From Pseudomonadota bacterium (GTDB lineage: Bacteria; Pseudomonadota; Gammaproteobacteria; Steroidobacterales; Steroidobacteraceae), in NCBI GenBank assembly GCA_023391815.1, contig JAEWAF010000035.1:38352-102351 (forward strand): a stretch of 64,000 nt of DNA, in the 5' to 3' direction. Each line of letters starts with the position of its first letter. Position 1 is the first letter of the stretch. Below the pieces are notes generated by a model. That model had not been told where the DNA came from. It did not search any database and saw only the letters and a program-made list of their open reading frames with translations. The position numbers and the translations under genes are program-made. Of the stretch, positions 25,944-35,105 are shown in pieces.

Positions 25944-27875
25944 ATGAACGCCCAGGTCGCCCGCCCCAATGACCCGCTCCGGATCGTCGCCGTCGGACTG
26001 CACCGGCTGAAGGACCTGTTTCGGGACCTCGCCCCCGCTTACGCACGGGTCGCGCGGGTCGAGGTGCTCGACAGCGGCTTCGAGACGGCGGTCGACACTA
26101 TCAACGAGTTGAGCCGCCAGCAGCCCATCGATGTGCTCGTGGCCGCCGGCTCCAACGGCGCCTACCTTCGACAGCATGTCGAGCTGCCCGTAGTGCTGGT
26201 TCGCGTGGGCGGTCTCGACATCATGAGCGCGCTCGGCCGCGCCCGGAGTATCTCATCGCGTATCGCACTCGTGACGCACGGCGCCCTGCCCGTCGAGCTC
26301 GAACGCTTCAATGAGCTGTTCAACTTGGGCATCGAGCAGCGGAGTTATCGAACCACGGACGACGCACGGAATTGCGTGCTGGAGCTGCGCGCTCGTGGCA
26401 TCGAAGTGGTCGTCGCACCGGGGCTGGTGGCGGATCTCGCCGAAGCGGCCGGCATGGCAAGCGTGTTTCTTTATTCCGAAGACGCGGTCCGCGAAGCGCT
26501 CGACGACGCCGTTGAGATGGCGCGCCTGTCGCACCTGGAGGGCGCGAAGCGTGAACGCTTGAATACGATTCTCGGCCAGCTGCGCGATGGCGTGGTCGCG
26601 GTCGATATGGATGAGCGGATCGAAATTTTGAATCCCGCGATGGCTCGGCTATTGGAACGACCCGCTGCCGATCTCATCGGCCGCAAGCTCAGCGAGGTCG
26701 CGCCGGAGCTTTCACTTGCACGCACGTTGCGTGAGCCACGCGCGGAAATCGATGAATTGCAGAAGATCGGCGCGCGTGCCGTGCTCACGAGCCGGCTGCC
26801 GATCACGGAGCAAGGCGCGCAAACCGGCGCGGTGCTCACCTGTCAGGATCCGGAATCGATTCAACGGGTCGATCGCGATTTGCGCGCGCGTCGTCACAAG
26901 CCCGCGGCCAATGTTCGCTATCGACTCAACGATCTGGTCGGCACGAGTCCCGGCATCGTCCATACCCGATCGTTGGCGGCCCAATATGCACGCAGCGATG
27001 CGACGGTGCTGATCTTCGGGGAGAGCGGCACGGGTAAAGAGCTGCTCGCTCAAGGCATCCACGCGGCGAGCAAACGTGCGAATCAACCTTTCATCGCCAT
27101 CAACTGCGGCGCATTTCCAGAATCGCTGCTCGAGAGCGAGTTGTTCGGCTACGAAGAAGGCGCCTTCACCGGCGCGCGACGCGGCGGCAAGCTCGGTCTG
27201 TTCGAAGCCGCGCACACGGGCACGATCTTCCTGGACGAGATCGGTGAGATGCCCGTGTCGTTGCAGACCCGCTTGCTACGCGTGCTGCAAGAAAAAGAAA
27301 TATTACGTGTCGGGGCGATCGAGCCGACGCGCGTCGACGTTCGCGTGATCGCGGCCACGCATCGCGACCTGACAGAGCGCATCCTCACCGGCGACTTTCG
27401 TCGTGACCTTTACTATCGACTCAACATCCTGCGGCTGGAATTGCCGGGCCTGCGCGAGCGTCGACAGGATCTGCCCGAGTTGGTCGCTCATCTCGCGCGC
27501 AAGATCGCGACGCGTACGGGCATCGACATCACGCAGGATCATCGCGTGCAGAAACTGCTGGACGCGGCGTGGAACTACGAATGGCCGGGCAATGTGCGCG
27601 AGCTGGAGAACCTGCTGGAACGCGTGGCGATGCTCGCGAGCCCGAACGATGCGCTGCTCGGCGATATGCAGCTACGCGAGCTGATGCCGGAAATCGTCGT
27701 CGCGGTCCCCAACCGACCCAACTCCTCGATCGCCGCGCATCGCGCCGAGTCGGAGATCGATCTGATTCGGCGCGTGCTCGAGGAAAATGATGGCTCTTAC
27801 GCCAGAGCGAGCGAGCGACTGGGGATCAGTCGCACGACGCTGTGGCGCAAGCTCAAAAAGCAATCCCGGTCCTAG
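25944..27875 (+). CDS. prpR: Propionate catabolism sigma-54 activator PrpR
   Basis: Enhancer-binding protein that activates the prp operon in response to 2-methylcitrate. Its 643 residues comprise an N-terminal PrpR sensor domain (about residues 10-190), a PAS-like segment (about 205-300, LRDGVVAVDMDERIEILNPA) and an AAA+ domain with Walker A GESGTGKE. The sigma-54 contact motif GAFTGA and Walker B TIFLDEIGEMP follow. It ends in a Fis-type helix-turn-helix (ASERLGISRTTLWRKLKK). It is divergent from prpB. Its last 23 bases overlap the end of the convergent protease gene. Confidence 0.95.
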   Translation: MNAQVARPNDPLRIVAVGLHRLKDLFRDLAPAYARVARVEVLDSGFETAVDTINELSRQQPIDVLVAAGSNGAYLRQHVELPVVLVRVGGLDIMSALGRARSISSRIALVTHGALPVELERFNELFNLGIEQRSYRTTDDARNCVLELRARGIEVVVAPGLVADLAEAAGMASVFLYSEDAVREALDDAVEMARLSHLEGAKRERLNTILGQLRDGVVAVDMDERIEILNPAMARLLERPAADLIGRKLSEVAPELSLARTLREPRAEIDELQKIGARAVLTSRLPITEQGAQTGAVLTCQDPESIQRVDRDLRARRHKPAANVRYRLNDLVGTSPGIVHTRSLAAQYARSDATVLIFGESGTGKELLAQGIHAASKRANQPFIAINCGAFPESLLESELFGYEEGAFTGARRGGKLGLFEAAHTGTIFLDEIGEMPVSLQTRLLRVLQEKEILRVGAIEPTRVDVRVIAATHRDLTERILTGDFRRDLYYRLNILRLELPGLRERRQDLPELVAHLARKIATRTGIDITQDHRVQKLLDAAWNYEWPGNVRELENLLERVAMLASPNDALLGDMQLRELMPEIVVAVPNRPNSSIAAHRAESEIDLIRRVLEENDGSYARASERLGISRTTLWRKLKKQSRS

Positions 27876-29493
27876 GCCGCTCGACGATCCGATTCTCGCG
27901 CGCCGGCGACTTGACCATGACGCCTTCGGTGCTGTTCAGCGCCGGCTTCGAGCTCAGCTGGGTGCCCGGCGCAAAGCCCGTCGGAGCCGGACAACTCACA
28001 TTGCCGCTCGCACGGAACGACAACGCCGCCGCCAGACGGCGCTCGGTCACATCGCCCAACGGCTTGGTGAAATCGTCCGCGACGGAGCAACCGTCCAGCT
28101 CGACACTGCCTTGATCGCTGGCATTCTCCGGCGAGAAGCCGTCTGGATAATTGCCGAAGTCGGCCGCGTTGCGACCCTCGAACTGGATCGAGAAGTACGT
28201 CGTGCCACAGTTGTCCTGGGGATAGAAACCGTACGGCTTGCCGCAAGTCGTCGAGCCGATCTGATACACGTCGACGCCGACGCCGCGCAGACTGTTGATG
28301 ATGGATTCGCTCGCCGAGCAGGTGTTGGCGCTGGTGATGACATAGACGCGCTGCAGATTGAGAGTCGGCAGCGGCGTGCCCGGCGCTGTGCGATTGGGCG
28401 ACGGGAAGCCGCGTGCGGTCGAATGAAACGGCGTGGGCGTCAGTGCCTCGCCAGTAACGGGATTGGTGCTCGGGAACTTCGAGTTGAACACCAGGCGCTC
28501 GAACGGCCGGCCGGCGATCTGAGTGGGGCCGGCGATCATGTAGGCCAGCTCGCTGGCGATATCCAGATAACCGCCGCCGTTGTAACGAAGATCCAGAATC
28601 AGATCGGAGACCGCCGCGTTACGCAGCGTGTTGATCGCGGAGATCAACTGCGTCTCGGCGGTCGCGATGTGATCGTTGAATAGCAGATAACCGACGCGTT
28701 CGCCCGATTGATCGATGGTCTTGGAGATCAGCACCGGCGTGTGCGTGACCTCGACGCTGGTGAGCGGGACAGTTCGCCTGTTACCGAGAGTGTCGCGAAT
28801 CTCGAACGAGTGGGACTCGCCGGCCGTTGCTGGAAACAAAGCGGCGTTGATCTGATCGACCGCGGAGCTCGATCCCGCGTTGACCACGTCGACACCGTCG
28901 GCGAAAAGAATTTCGGCCCCGCGCGGCACACCCTGCACATTGGCCGGGCTGCCAGGCTCGGTGTAGGCGACGATGACCTTGCGCGGCGGCAGACCGGAGA
29001 CGATCAACCAATCGGCGCCGTAACCCACCTCGACCCCGGCCTCGGACAGCTGCTCCCACTCCGCGGTGGAGTAAGTGAAATGGAAACGATCCTTGGGGCG
29101 TCCGGACGGCGTGTTCTGCAGTGTCTTCAGCTGCTGGAAATACGTCTCGGTGGAACTGCTTCCCGGATTGGTGTCGGCGACTTCCGAATACCAGAGATAA
29201 GTTTCGTTGGTCCAGGACCGCAGAAACATATTCTCGGTGAAGGTCGAGCCGCTGCGATCGGAGGTACCCGCCCGAGGGGACTGGCATTGGTTGGCCAGAG
29301 TCAGGGACTGGGCGAAGATTCCCGGCGTATAGTCCTTGCTCCCGCCGCCGAGGGAACCGCCCGGCGGACCGCCTCCGCTCCCGCCGCCCAACGCACTGCC
29401 ATCGCCTCCCAGGGTACCGCCCCCGCCACCGCCGCAACCCGCCATCGTCAAGAATGCGATTGCCAGCACCGCGCCACGCGTCATCCAATCCAT
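27853..29493 (-). CDS. S41-family (C-terminal-processing-like) protease, lipoprotein
   Basis: Likely periplasmic or outer-membrane-anchored serine protease. From ATG 29493 (GGGGAG ten bases upstream) the protein begins with a signal peptide ending in a lipobox-like TMAGC, followed by a Gly-rich tether. Residues about 150-250 resemble a PDZ domain, and the S41 core follows (ILDLRYNGGGYLDIASELAY). The catalytic Ser lies in TSANTCSASESIINSLRGVG and the probable Lys in TTCGKPYGFYP. Start at 29511 is also possible. Substrate unknown; it converges with prpR and shows no functional link to it. Confidence 0.85.
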   Translation of the reverse strand: MDWMTRGAVLAIAFLTMAGCGGGGGGTLGGDGSALGGGSGGGPPGGSLGGGSKDYTPGIFAQSLTLANQCQSPRAGTSDRSGSTFTENMFLRSWTNETYLWYSEVADTNPGSSSTETYFQQLKTLQNTPSGRPKDRFHFTYSTAEWEQLSEAGVEVGYGADWLIVSGLPPRKVIVAYTEPGSPANVQGVPRGAEILFADGVDVVNAGSSSAVDQINAALFPATAGESHSFEIRDTLGNRRTVPLTSVEVTHTPVLISKTIDQSGERVGYLLFNDHIATAETQLISAINTLRNAAVSDLILDLRYNGGGYLDIASELAYMIAGPTQIAGRPFERLVFNSKFPSTNPVTGEALTPTPFHSTARGFPSPNRTAPGTPLPTLNLQRVYVITSANTCSASESIINSLRGVGVDVYQIGSTTCGKPYGFYPQDNCGTTYFSIQFEGRNAADFGNYPDGFSPENASDQGSVELDGCSVADDFTKPLGDVTERRLAAALSFRASGNVSCPAPTGFAPGTQLSSKPALNSTEGVMVKSPARENRIVERPRTGIAF

Positions 29494-29597
29494 GTAGACA
29501 CTACTCCCCATTCGGTCGAAGGCAGCGTTTGTACTATATAAGTAACATCAACAGTAGTACCTGTTACTCATCTGCGCGGCCCGCCGGACGTCGGCGT

Positions 29598-30944
29598 TCA
29601 GCGACGGCGGGGCAGCAAAGGCTTCGGGCCGCCTTCGACGCCGGTCAATGCCAGCGTCGTCAACAACAGTCCCTGCGGACCGAGCCACGCATTCACGGGT
29701 TCATACCATTCATCCAGCGAATGTGCCTTATCTGAAATACCGCCGCCCGAAGCCGTGATGGCCGGAATCCCCAGCCCCATCGGAACGTTCGCATCGGTGC
29801 TGCTGGCCACCGGAACCGGCGGTTTCTGCCCTAAAGCGACCATCGCACCAATCCAGGTGGCGGCCATGAGGCCGTCGTTGCTCCCGGCCCCCGCCGGGCG
29901 GTCGCCAAGCAGTGTGCGCTCGACTCTCACCGGCTCGGCGCCCCAGCGCTTCCCCTCGTCCACACCGGCGCGTTCAGCAGCGGCCAGGATCTGCTCTTCC
30001 AGCGCGGCCAGCGCGATCGCGGATTCTGAACGGATATCGAGCTGAAGCTGCGCTTTCTCGGCAATGGCGTTGATGGCCGTGCCGCCAGATACGATGGCAA
30101 CGGTGAACGTCGTTTTAGGCTCGGTCGGCGCCTGCAGATCCGAGATCGTGCTGATCGCGCGCCCCATCGCATGCACCGCGCTGGGCGTGCCGAAGTTCCC
30201 ATAGCTGTGACCGCCTGGCCCCGTGAACGTGATTTGCCAGCGGCGGCTGCCGACGGCGCGCGCCACCACTTCGGATTCTCCGGGGGGAGTGGTCGGGGAT
30301 TCGGTGTTGTCGACGGAAATGAAGCCGTCGAGATCGTTACGATCGCGGAACAACGCCTTCACGCCGCGCAGATTGCCCAGGCCCTCCTCGCCGACGGTCG
30401 CGACGAATAAAACATCGCCTTGCGTGCGGATCTTGTTCTCCTGCATCGAGCGCAACACTGTCAGCAGTACAGTGAGCCCGCGAGCGTCGTCGCTGATGCC
30501 CGCGCCGTAGTAACGATTTCCTTCTTTGCGGACCTTTACGCTGGTGTCCGGGCCGAACACCGTATCCAGATGCGCCGACAGCACCAACGTCGGACCTTTG
30601 CGGCTCGTGCCAGGACGACGCGCGATGACGTTGCCCTCGGCATCGGTCGCAATCTCAGTGAGACCGAGCTCGCGCAGGCGGCGAATGTAGTCGTTGGCGC
30701 GCCCTTCTTCCTTGCGAGATGGCGCGGGAATCTCGGCGATCTCGATCTGCTCGCGCAACGTGCGCTCGTCCTCGCGCCGGATCTGCTCCAACGCCGCCTT
30801 CACCGCGGGCTTGTTGCTGAGAGTCTTGAAGACGGCTTGGTTCTTCGAGGTTGTATCGGAGGCATGAGCCTCGATACCGAGCAAAGCGCCGAACAAACAC
30901 ACCATGCAGGCAAGCTTCACGCTTGCCGATTCGATCGATGCCAT
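29598..30944 (-). CDS. Secreted M20-family metallopeptidase
   Basis: Zinc-dependent exopeptidase or amidase of the M20 family, 448 residues. A signal peptide covers residues 1-28 (LACMVCLFGALLGIEAHAS). Metal and catalytic residues are in SAHLDTVFG, ISDDARGLTVLL, VGEEGLGNLRG and SVDNTES. The internal dimerisation domain (about residues 220-330) includes GPGGHSYGNFG. The closest named group is probably peptidase T/ArgE-like, but the substrate cannot be read from sequence. It stands alone in the same orientation as yqiJK. Confidence 0.85.
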   Translation of the reverse strand: MASIESASVKLACMVCLFGALLGIEAHASDTTSKNQAVFKTLSNKPAVKAALEQIRREDERTLREQIEIAEIPAPSRKEEGRANDYIRRLRELGLTEIATDAEGNVIARRPGTSRKGPTLVLSAHLDTVFGPDTSVKVRKEGNRYYGAGISDDARGLTVLLTVLRSMQENKIRTQGDVLFVATVGEEGLGNLRGVKALFRDRNDLDGFISVDNTESPTTPPGESEVVARAVGSRRWQITFTGPGGHSYGNFGTPSAVHAMGRAISTISDLQAPTEPKTTFTVAIVSGGTAINAIAEKAQLQLDIRSESAIALAALEEQILAAAERAGVDEGKRWGAEPVRVERTLLGDRPAGAGSNDGLMAATWIGAMVALGQKPPVPVASSTDANVPMGLGIPAITASGGGISDKAHSLDEWYEPVNAWLGPQGLLLTTLALTGVEGGPKPLLPRRR

Positions 30945-31018
30945 GAACCGATTCCGTTGACGCCTGACGGGCGGATCGCGGAATCATAACGGACTGGAGG
31001 ACTTTCTCTAATCTAAAG

Positions 31019-31045
31019 GTCCGCGCCGAGCATCCCGGCGCGGAC
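31019..31045. terminator. Hairpin between yqiK and the M20 peptidase gene
   Basis: GTCCGCGCCG (31019-31028) and CGGCGCGGAC (31036-31045) form a perfect 10-bp stem with a 7-base loop. It lies 20 bp after the yqiK stop on the minus strand. The following T run is short (CTTTAG), so termination strength is uncertain. Confidence 0.65.
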
Positions 31046-31065
31046 TTCATCGTCCAGTCAAGACT

Positions 31066-32736
31066 TCAGGCGGGCAACGGTACCGACGGTGTCGCGGGCG
31101 GCGTCACGCCCGGTGAAGATTTGATCAGGCCATCCAAGCCATTGCCGGACAGGCCCACTTCCTTGATCAGCTGATCGACGACCGGGGCGTAAGCGCGATA
31201 TTTCAAGGCCGCGCCCACTGCTTGTTCGGCGAGGTTGCCGCCGCCCGCGCCGTTGCCATGATCGCCGGCCTGCGCACCGGCGGCGCCGGTATTGAGCCCG
31301 TCCACCTGCATGATGCGGATCGAGTCGATGTTCTGCATCGGCCGCACGGCTTCTTCGATGATCTTGGGCAGCGCCTGGATCAACGCGAGCTTTTCCTGCA
31401 GCGAGATCTGCGCGTTCGAGAGCGTGTTGATGGCCTCGTTCAAGGCGCGCTTACCGGCGGCTTCCGCTTCGTAGTTTTCGCGGTTCGCCTTGGCGAGCGT
31501 GCGGATGGCATCGGCCTTCGCTTCGGACGCTTCTTTTTCCGCCAGCGCCGAGACTTTCACGCTGATGGCCTGCCGTTCCGCTTCCTGAGACGCCAGCACC
31601 AGCGTCACCTGCTTCTCACGCTCGGCCTTCGCGACTTCCTCGGCGGTCTTCACAGCCTGCTCGGATTTCACCGCTTCGGCCAAAGCAAGGTTGGCGCTGG
31701 CCTGCGCCTTGGACTGCTCCTCCGACTTCTGCGCGATGGAGATCGCCTTGTTCTGATCGGCGATCTGCGTGGCACGCTGCTGCTCGATCGACGCGATCTG
31801 AATTTCACGCTCGGCTTCCACTTCACGCTGACGCACGGCCTGCGCTTTCGCGACCTCGGCCTCGCGAATCTGACGTTGGGCCGCGATCTTCGCTTCCTCG
31901 GCCTCCCGGGTGCGCTCGGCCTGCACCTTCGCGACCATTGATTGCTGCTCGGCCTCGCGAGCCGCGACTTCCTGCGACTGCGCCAGCTCGGCGAAACGCT
32001 TCTGACGATCGATCTCCAGCTGCAGCTGTTTGGCCTCGAAGTTCTTGCGCGAGATCGCCACCGTCGTGTCCTGCTCGATCTCGTTACGCTCGCGATTGCG
32101 ACGCTGAGTCTGTTCAGTGAGGCGCGTGAGACCTTCGGCGTCGAACGCGTTGTTCGGATCGAAGAATTGCATGGCGGTCTGGTCGATGCGCGTCAGCGAC
32201 ACGCTCTCCAGCTCCAGGCCGTTCTTCAGCAGATCCTCGCTCACGGCGTTCTGCACGCCCTGGATGAAGTCCTGACGTTTGTCGAGCAACTCCTGCATGG
32301 TCATCGACACGGCCGCGGCACGCAGCGCGTCCACGAATTTATCTTCGACCAGCTGCGACAGTTGCTCCGGATCGATCGTGCGCTGACCCAGGGTCTGCGC
32401 GGCATTCGCGATGCCTTCCTTGGTCGGCACGACACGCACGAAGAACGCGACGACCACGTCCACGCGCATACGGTCCTTGGTGAACAGCGAATCCTTGCCG
32501 TAGCGAGTCACTTCGAGCTTGAGGGTATTCATGTTCACCAGGATGGTCTCGTGGAACACCGGGAACACGAGGGCACCGCCGTCCATCACCACCTTCTGCC
32601 CGCCCAGGCCGGTGCGCACGAACGCCCGCTCTTTCGAGGAGCGCCGATACAGGCGCGAAAGAATGAGTCCCAGCACTAGCACCGCGCCGAAGCCGATGCC
32701 CGCCAGAATCAAATATTCCTGAGTCATTTCCGACAT
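31066..32736 (-). CDS. yqiK: Flotillin-family inner-membrane protein YqiK
   Basis: SPFH/flotillin-type scaffold protein associated with membrane microdomains. About 556 residues from ATG 32736 (MSEMTQEYLILAGIGFGAVL), preceded by GGGGAG; ATGs at 32754 and 32727 are alternatives. One N-terminal membrane helix (residues about 7-27) is followed by the SPFH domain to about residue 200. A long Ala/Glu/Arg coiled coil then runs to about residue 430, ending in a Gly-rich tail. It lies 41 bp behind yqiJ, as in E. coli. Confidence 0.9.
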   Translation of the reverse strand: MSEMTQEYLILAGIGFGAVLVLGLILSRLYRRSSKERAFVRTGLGGQKVVMDGGALVFPVFHETILVNMNTLKLEVTRYGKDSLFTKDRMRVDVVVAFFVRVVPTKEGIANAAQTLGQRTIDPEQLSQLVEDKFVDALRAAAVSMTMQELLDKRQDFIQGVQNAVSEDLLKNGLELESVSLTRIDQTAMQFFDPNNAFDAEGLTRLTEQTQRRNRERNEIEQDTTVAISRKNFEAKQLQLEIDRQKRFAELAQSQEVAAREAEQQSMVAKVQAERTREAEEAKIAAQRQIREAEVAKAQAVRQREVEAEREIQIASIEQQRATQIADQNKAISIAQKSEEQSKAQASANLALAEAVKSEQAVKTAEEVAKAEREKQVTLVLASQEAERQAISVKVSALAEKEASEAKADAIRTLAKANRENYEAEAAGKRALNEAINTLSNAQISLQEKLALIQALPKIIEEAVRPMQNIDSIRIMQVDGLNTGAAGAQAGDHGNGAGGGNLAEQAVGAALKYRAYAPVVDQLIKEVGLSGNGLDGLIKSSPGVTPPATPSVPLPA

Positions 32737-32777
32737 TTGCTCACTCCCCAGCAACGTTGCCCATGCCCCACGGCAGA

Positions 32778-33407
32778 TCAGATCAGATCGGGCCAGGGAT
32801 TCACCGCCCCGGCGAAGCGATTGCCGGAGAGCAGCTTGGTGAGCAGCACGCGTTCCCCGCTTTGAAACGTCATGCCCTCGGCCTCCGGCTCGACCATCAC
32901 ATACAGCGTCTGTCCGTGCTCGTTCGGCACCTTCGCCTGTGCCGGATAACCGACGCGCGCGGTGCCGTTCACAACCGTCGCGACTCGACCCACGAGCGAA
33001 TCGAATGAGACAGCATAGGTTTGATCTTGTGGAACCAGGCGCGCCACGCCGGCACCCGCGACACGAACGACCGGCAGTGTGATGAGAAACGCAAGGATCG
33101 CCGCGATTGACGGCGGCACCCAGAAACCAAATAGCTGTCGCACGACCAGATTGAGCGCGAAGCCCGTGAGCGCAAAGCTCGCAAGGAACAACACCAGCAG
33201 CACGAGCGCCGGCACGCGACCAAACGAAAGCCAGCCCAGCAGTTTGTCGAACAGCCCGTCGTGCACGTCGCCGGGATCGGGCAGCAGATGTTGCAACGAT
33301 TGGGAGAGGCTCGAGCCCACCACCATCGCGATGCCTTCCACGATCGCGATCAGCAGGAGCAAAAAGGCTGCCACGGTGAATGGCCAGGTCTCTGCGGCAA
33401 ACAGCAC
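32778..33407 (-). CDS. yqiJ: YqiJ-family inner-membrane protein (NfeD/OB-fold-like), flotillin partner
   Basis: Membrane partner of YqiK. I start it at GTG 33407 (reads VLFAAETWPFTVAAFLLLLI), with GAGGG 11 bases upstream. This gives 209 residues, the length I recall for E. coli YqiJ, and matches its start. A TTG 20 codons further upstream has no ribosome site. Three membrane helices lie in residues 1-120. The soluble OB-fold-like C-terminus includes LVGRVATVVNGTARVGYPAQ and ends in AVNPWPDLI, like the family's NPWP ending. Confidence 0.82.
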   Translation of the reverse strand: MLFAAETWPFTVAAFLLLLIAIVEGIAMVVGSSLSQSLQHLLPDPGDVHDGLFDKLLGWLSFGRVPALVLLVLFLASFALTGFALNLVVRQLFGFWVPPSIAAILAFLITLPVVRVAGAGVARLVPQDQTYAVSFDSLVGRVATVVNGTARVGYPAQAKVPNEHGQTLYVMVEPEAEGMTFQSGERVLLTKLLSGNRFAGAVNPWPDLI

Positions 33408-33537
33408 GTGTTGTTTATCCCTCAACGAAAAGCTGTTGCAGGGAGTATCAGGACAGCGAGCCACCAATGCAACGCAGTGCCGGTGAATGGCCCGGCCCTA
33501 CCGGCGAAATCGCACTTGTGCCGGGACCGATTGTTAT

Positions 33538-33553
33538 TTTAGTATTTGCTAAA
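33538..33553. promoter_or_regulatory. AT-rich inverted repeat, candidate ArsR operator
   Basis: TTTAG-N6-CTAAA lies in a markedly AT-rich patch 21 bp before the ArsR-family gene and overlaps the likely core promoter (TTGTTA at 33531). Autoregulation is inferred from position. Confidence 0.5.
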
Positions 33554-33573
33554 TTAAGTAATGGCTTCAGCCC

Positions 33574-33894
33574 ATGAGCATCTTCGCAGCGCTGGCGGAT
33601 CCGACCCGCCGCGGCATCGTCGAATCGCTGGCGCGGGGCGCGCTTTCCTCCGGCGAGATCGCCGAGCGTTTCGATATCAGCGCCTCGGCAATTTCCCAGC
33701 ATCTGAAGGTACTGCGTGAAGCCCAGATGGTGCGCGTTCGTGCCGAAGCCCAACGCCGAATTTATGAGCTCGATCCGCAAGGCGTGAACGAGCTGGCGGG
33801 TTGGGTCGACGAGCTGCGCGGCTATTGGGCGACTAGATTCGACGCGCTCGAAGCGGAACTGCGCAAGCCCGCCGCTAAGTCACGTAAACGTTGA
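33574..33894 (+). CDS. ArsR-family winged-helix regulator
   Basis: A 106-residue repressor-type DNA-binding protein. The start FAALADPTRRGIVESLARG and the recognition region IAERFDISASAISQHLKVLR are classic for the family. There are no metal-binding cysteines, so it belongs to the subgroup that pairs with SRPBCC/AHSA1 proteins rather than to arsenic or metal sensors. The stop is 9 bp before the SRPBCC gene, indicating an operon. Confidence 0.92.
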   Translation: MSIFAALADPTRRGIVESLARGALSSGEIAERFDISASAISQHLKVLREAQMVRVRAEAQRRIYELDPQGVNELAGWVDELRGYWATRFDALEAELRKPAAKSRKR

Positions 33895-33903
33895 GGTGAT
33901 ACG

Positions 33904-34428
33904 ATGGCCAAGTCCGAACTGCACGCGCAAGGTGAGATGACGAACGTTCCCTGCGTGACCTTCACTCGCCTGCTGCCCGGTCCGATCGAACGAGTTTGGT
34001 CGTATCTCACCGACCCGAAGAAATTGCCCACATGGTATGGCGAGGTCGCGCTGATCGAGCCGCGTCAGGGCGGCAGGGTCCGGCTGATGAACGATCACAT
34101 TCGTGGCATCGTCACGCAATGGCAGCCACCGCGTAAGCTCGTGTACACGTGGAATGTCTTCGACCCCGGCGCCGCCGAGAACGCCGTCTCCGCGTATCCC
34201 GAGTCATATCCGACGTTCGAGTTGGAAGCGCGCGGCAACGATGTCCTGCTGACCTTCAAGCACTTCCCCATCCTCGATCGCTTCATTCCCCAGAACGCGA
34301 TGGGCTGGCACACCATGCTCGACATGCTGATGGCCGCGCTCAACGATGAGCCGCTCAAGCCGCGGGCCGAATATGCCGCAAAGAACGCGAAGATCTATGG
34401 CGTCGACCTGAAAAACCTGGCGCGCTGA
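33904..34428 (+). CDS. SRPBCC (AHSA1-like) domain protein
   Basis: A 174-residue START-like hydrophobic-ligand-binding protein. The AHSA1 pattern is visible: FTRLLPGPIERVWSYLTDPK near the start, then WYGEVALIEPRQGGRVRLMN and the closing GWHTMLDMLMAALN helix. The GAGGTGATACG ribosome site is clear. It is co-transcribed with the ArsR-type gene; such pairs are common, but ligands are generally unknown. Confidence 0.88.
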   Translation: MAKSELHAQGEMTNVPCVTFTRLLPGPIERVWSYLTDPKKLPTWYGEVALIEPRQGGRVRLMNDHIRGIVTQWQPPRKLVYTWNVFDPGAAENAVSAYPESYPTFELEARGNDVLLTFKHFPILDRFIPQNAMGWHTMLDMLMAALNDEPLKPRAEYAAKNAKIYGVDLKNLAR

Positions 34429-34452
34429 GCTGTCGGGCTTGCCATGAATCCT

Positions 34453-34480
34453 GAACGACGTACAATTCTGTACGTCGTTC
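34453..34480. promoter_or_regulatory. Perfect 28-bp palindrome, candidate TetR operator
   Basis: GAACGACGTACA (34453-34464) and its exact reverse complement TGTACGTCGTTC (34469-34480) flank a 4-bp spacer. It ends 16 bp before the TetR-family gene, so bound repressor would block its promoter and that of the overlapping glycosyltransferase gene. Confidence 0.85.
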
Positions 34481-34496
34481 AACTTTCATCCTTGCC

Positions 34497-35105
34497 ATGG
34501 CCGAACCGGGTCGCCGCGAGCGCAAGCGTCGGGAAAAACTGGATCACATCGCGCAGACAGGCTTCGGTCTGTTCGAGGCGCACGGCTATGATGCCGTGAC
34601 GATGGAGCAGATCGCCGCCGAAGCGGATGTCGCCAAGGGCACGCTCTACAGCCATTTCCCGGTCAAGGAAGCGGTGCTGGCGCACTGGATCCACATGCAA
34701 CTGGAGCAGGATCTCGAACGCCTCCTCCCGATCTGCCTTGCCGACGGCAGCTTCAAACGCGGCGCCCGGCGGCTGCTCGAAGCTTCTGCATCCTGGCACG
34801 AGCAGCATCGCGACTATTTGCTGCCTTATCTGCGCTACCGATTCGTCAACGTCGGCCAGCCGAAGGTCGAGGAGAACGACGCGCGAGCCGATCTGGTGCG
34901 GGCCTTCTTCGCATTGATCTCCGCCGCTCAGAAATCGGGCGAACTCAGGAGCGCTCAACCGGCGGCACGGCTCGCCCTCTTCTTTCACTTCCTCTATCTC
35001 GCCGCGCTCATGCGCTGGCTCAGCACGGCCAAGTCCGATCTGCACGACGAGTTCGCCGCGGCGTTGGATCTGTTTCTGAAAGGCTCACGTAGCTCGAAAT
35101 CATGA
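34497..35105 (+). CDS. TetR-family transcriptional regulator
   Basis: A 202-residue repressor-type protein. The N-terminal helix-turn-helix is clear (FEAHGYDAVTMEQIAAEADV followed by AKGTLYSHFPVKEAVL); the C-terminal ligand domain is not assignable. Its stop codon overlaps the next gene by 4 bp. With the palindrome just upstream, it very likely controls itself and that gene. Confidence 0.92.
   Translation: MAEPGRRERKRREKLDHIAQTGFGLFEAHGYDAVTMEQIAAEADVAKGTLYSHFPVKEAVLAHWIHMQLEQDLERLLPICLADGSFKRGARRLLEASASWHEQHRDYLLPYLRYRFVNVGQPKVEENDARADLVRAFFALISAAQKSGELRSAQPAARLALFFHFLYLAALMRWLSTAKSDLHDEFAAALDLFLKGSRSSKS

Noticed and set aside
33408..33467. N-terminal extension of yqiJ from TTG 33467
   Set aside because: No ribosome site; the GTG at 33407 gives the family length and start.
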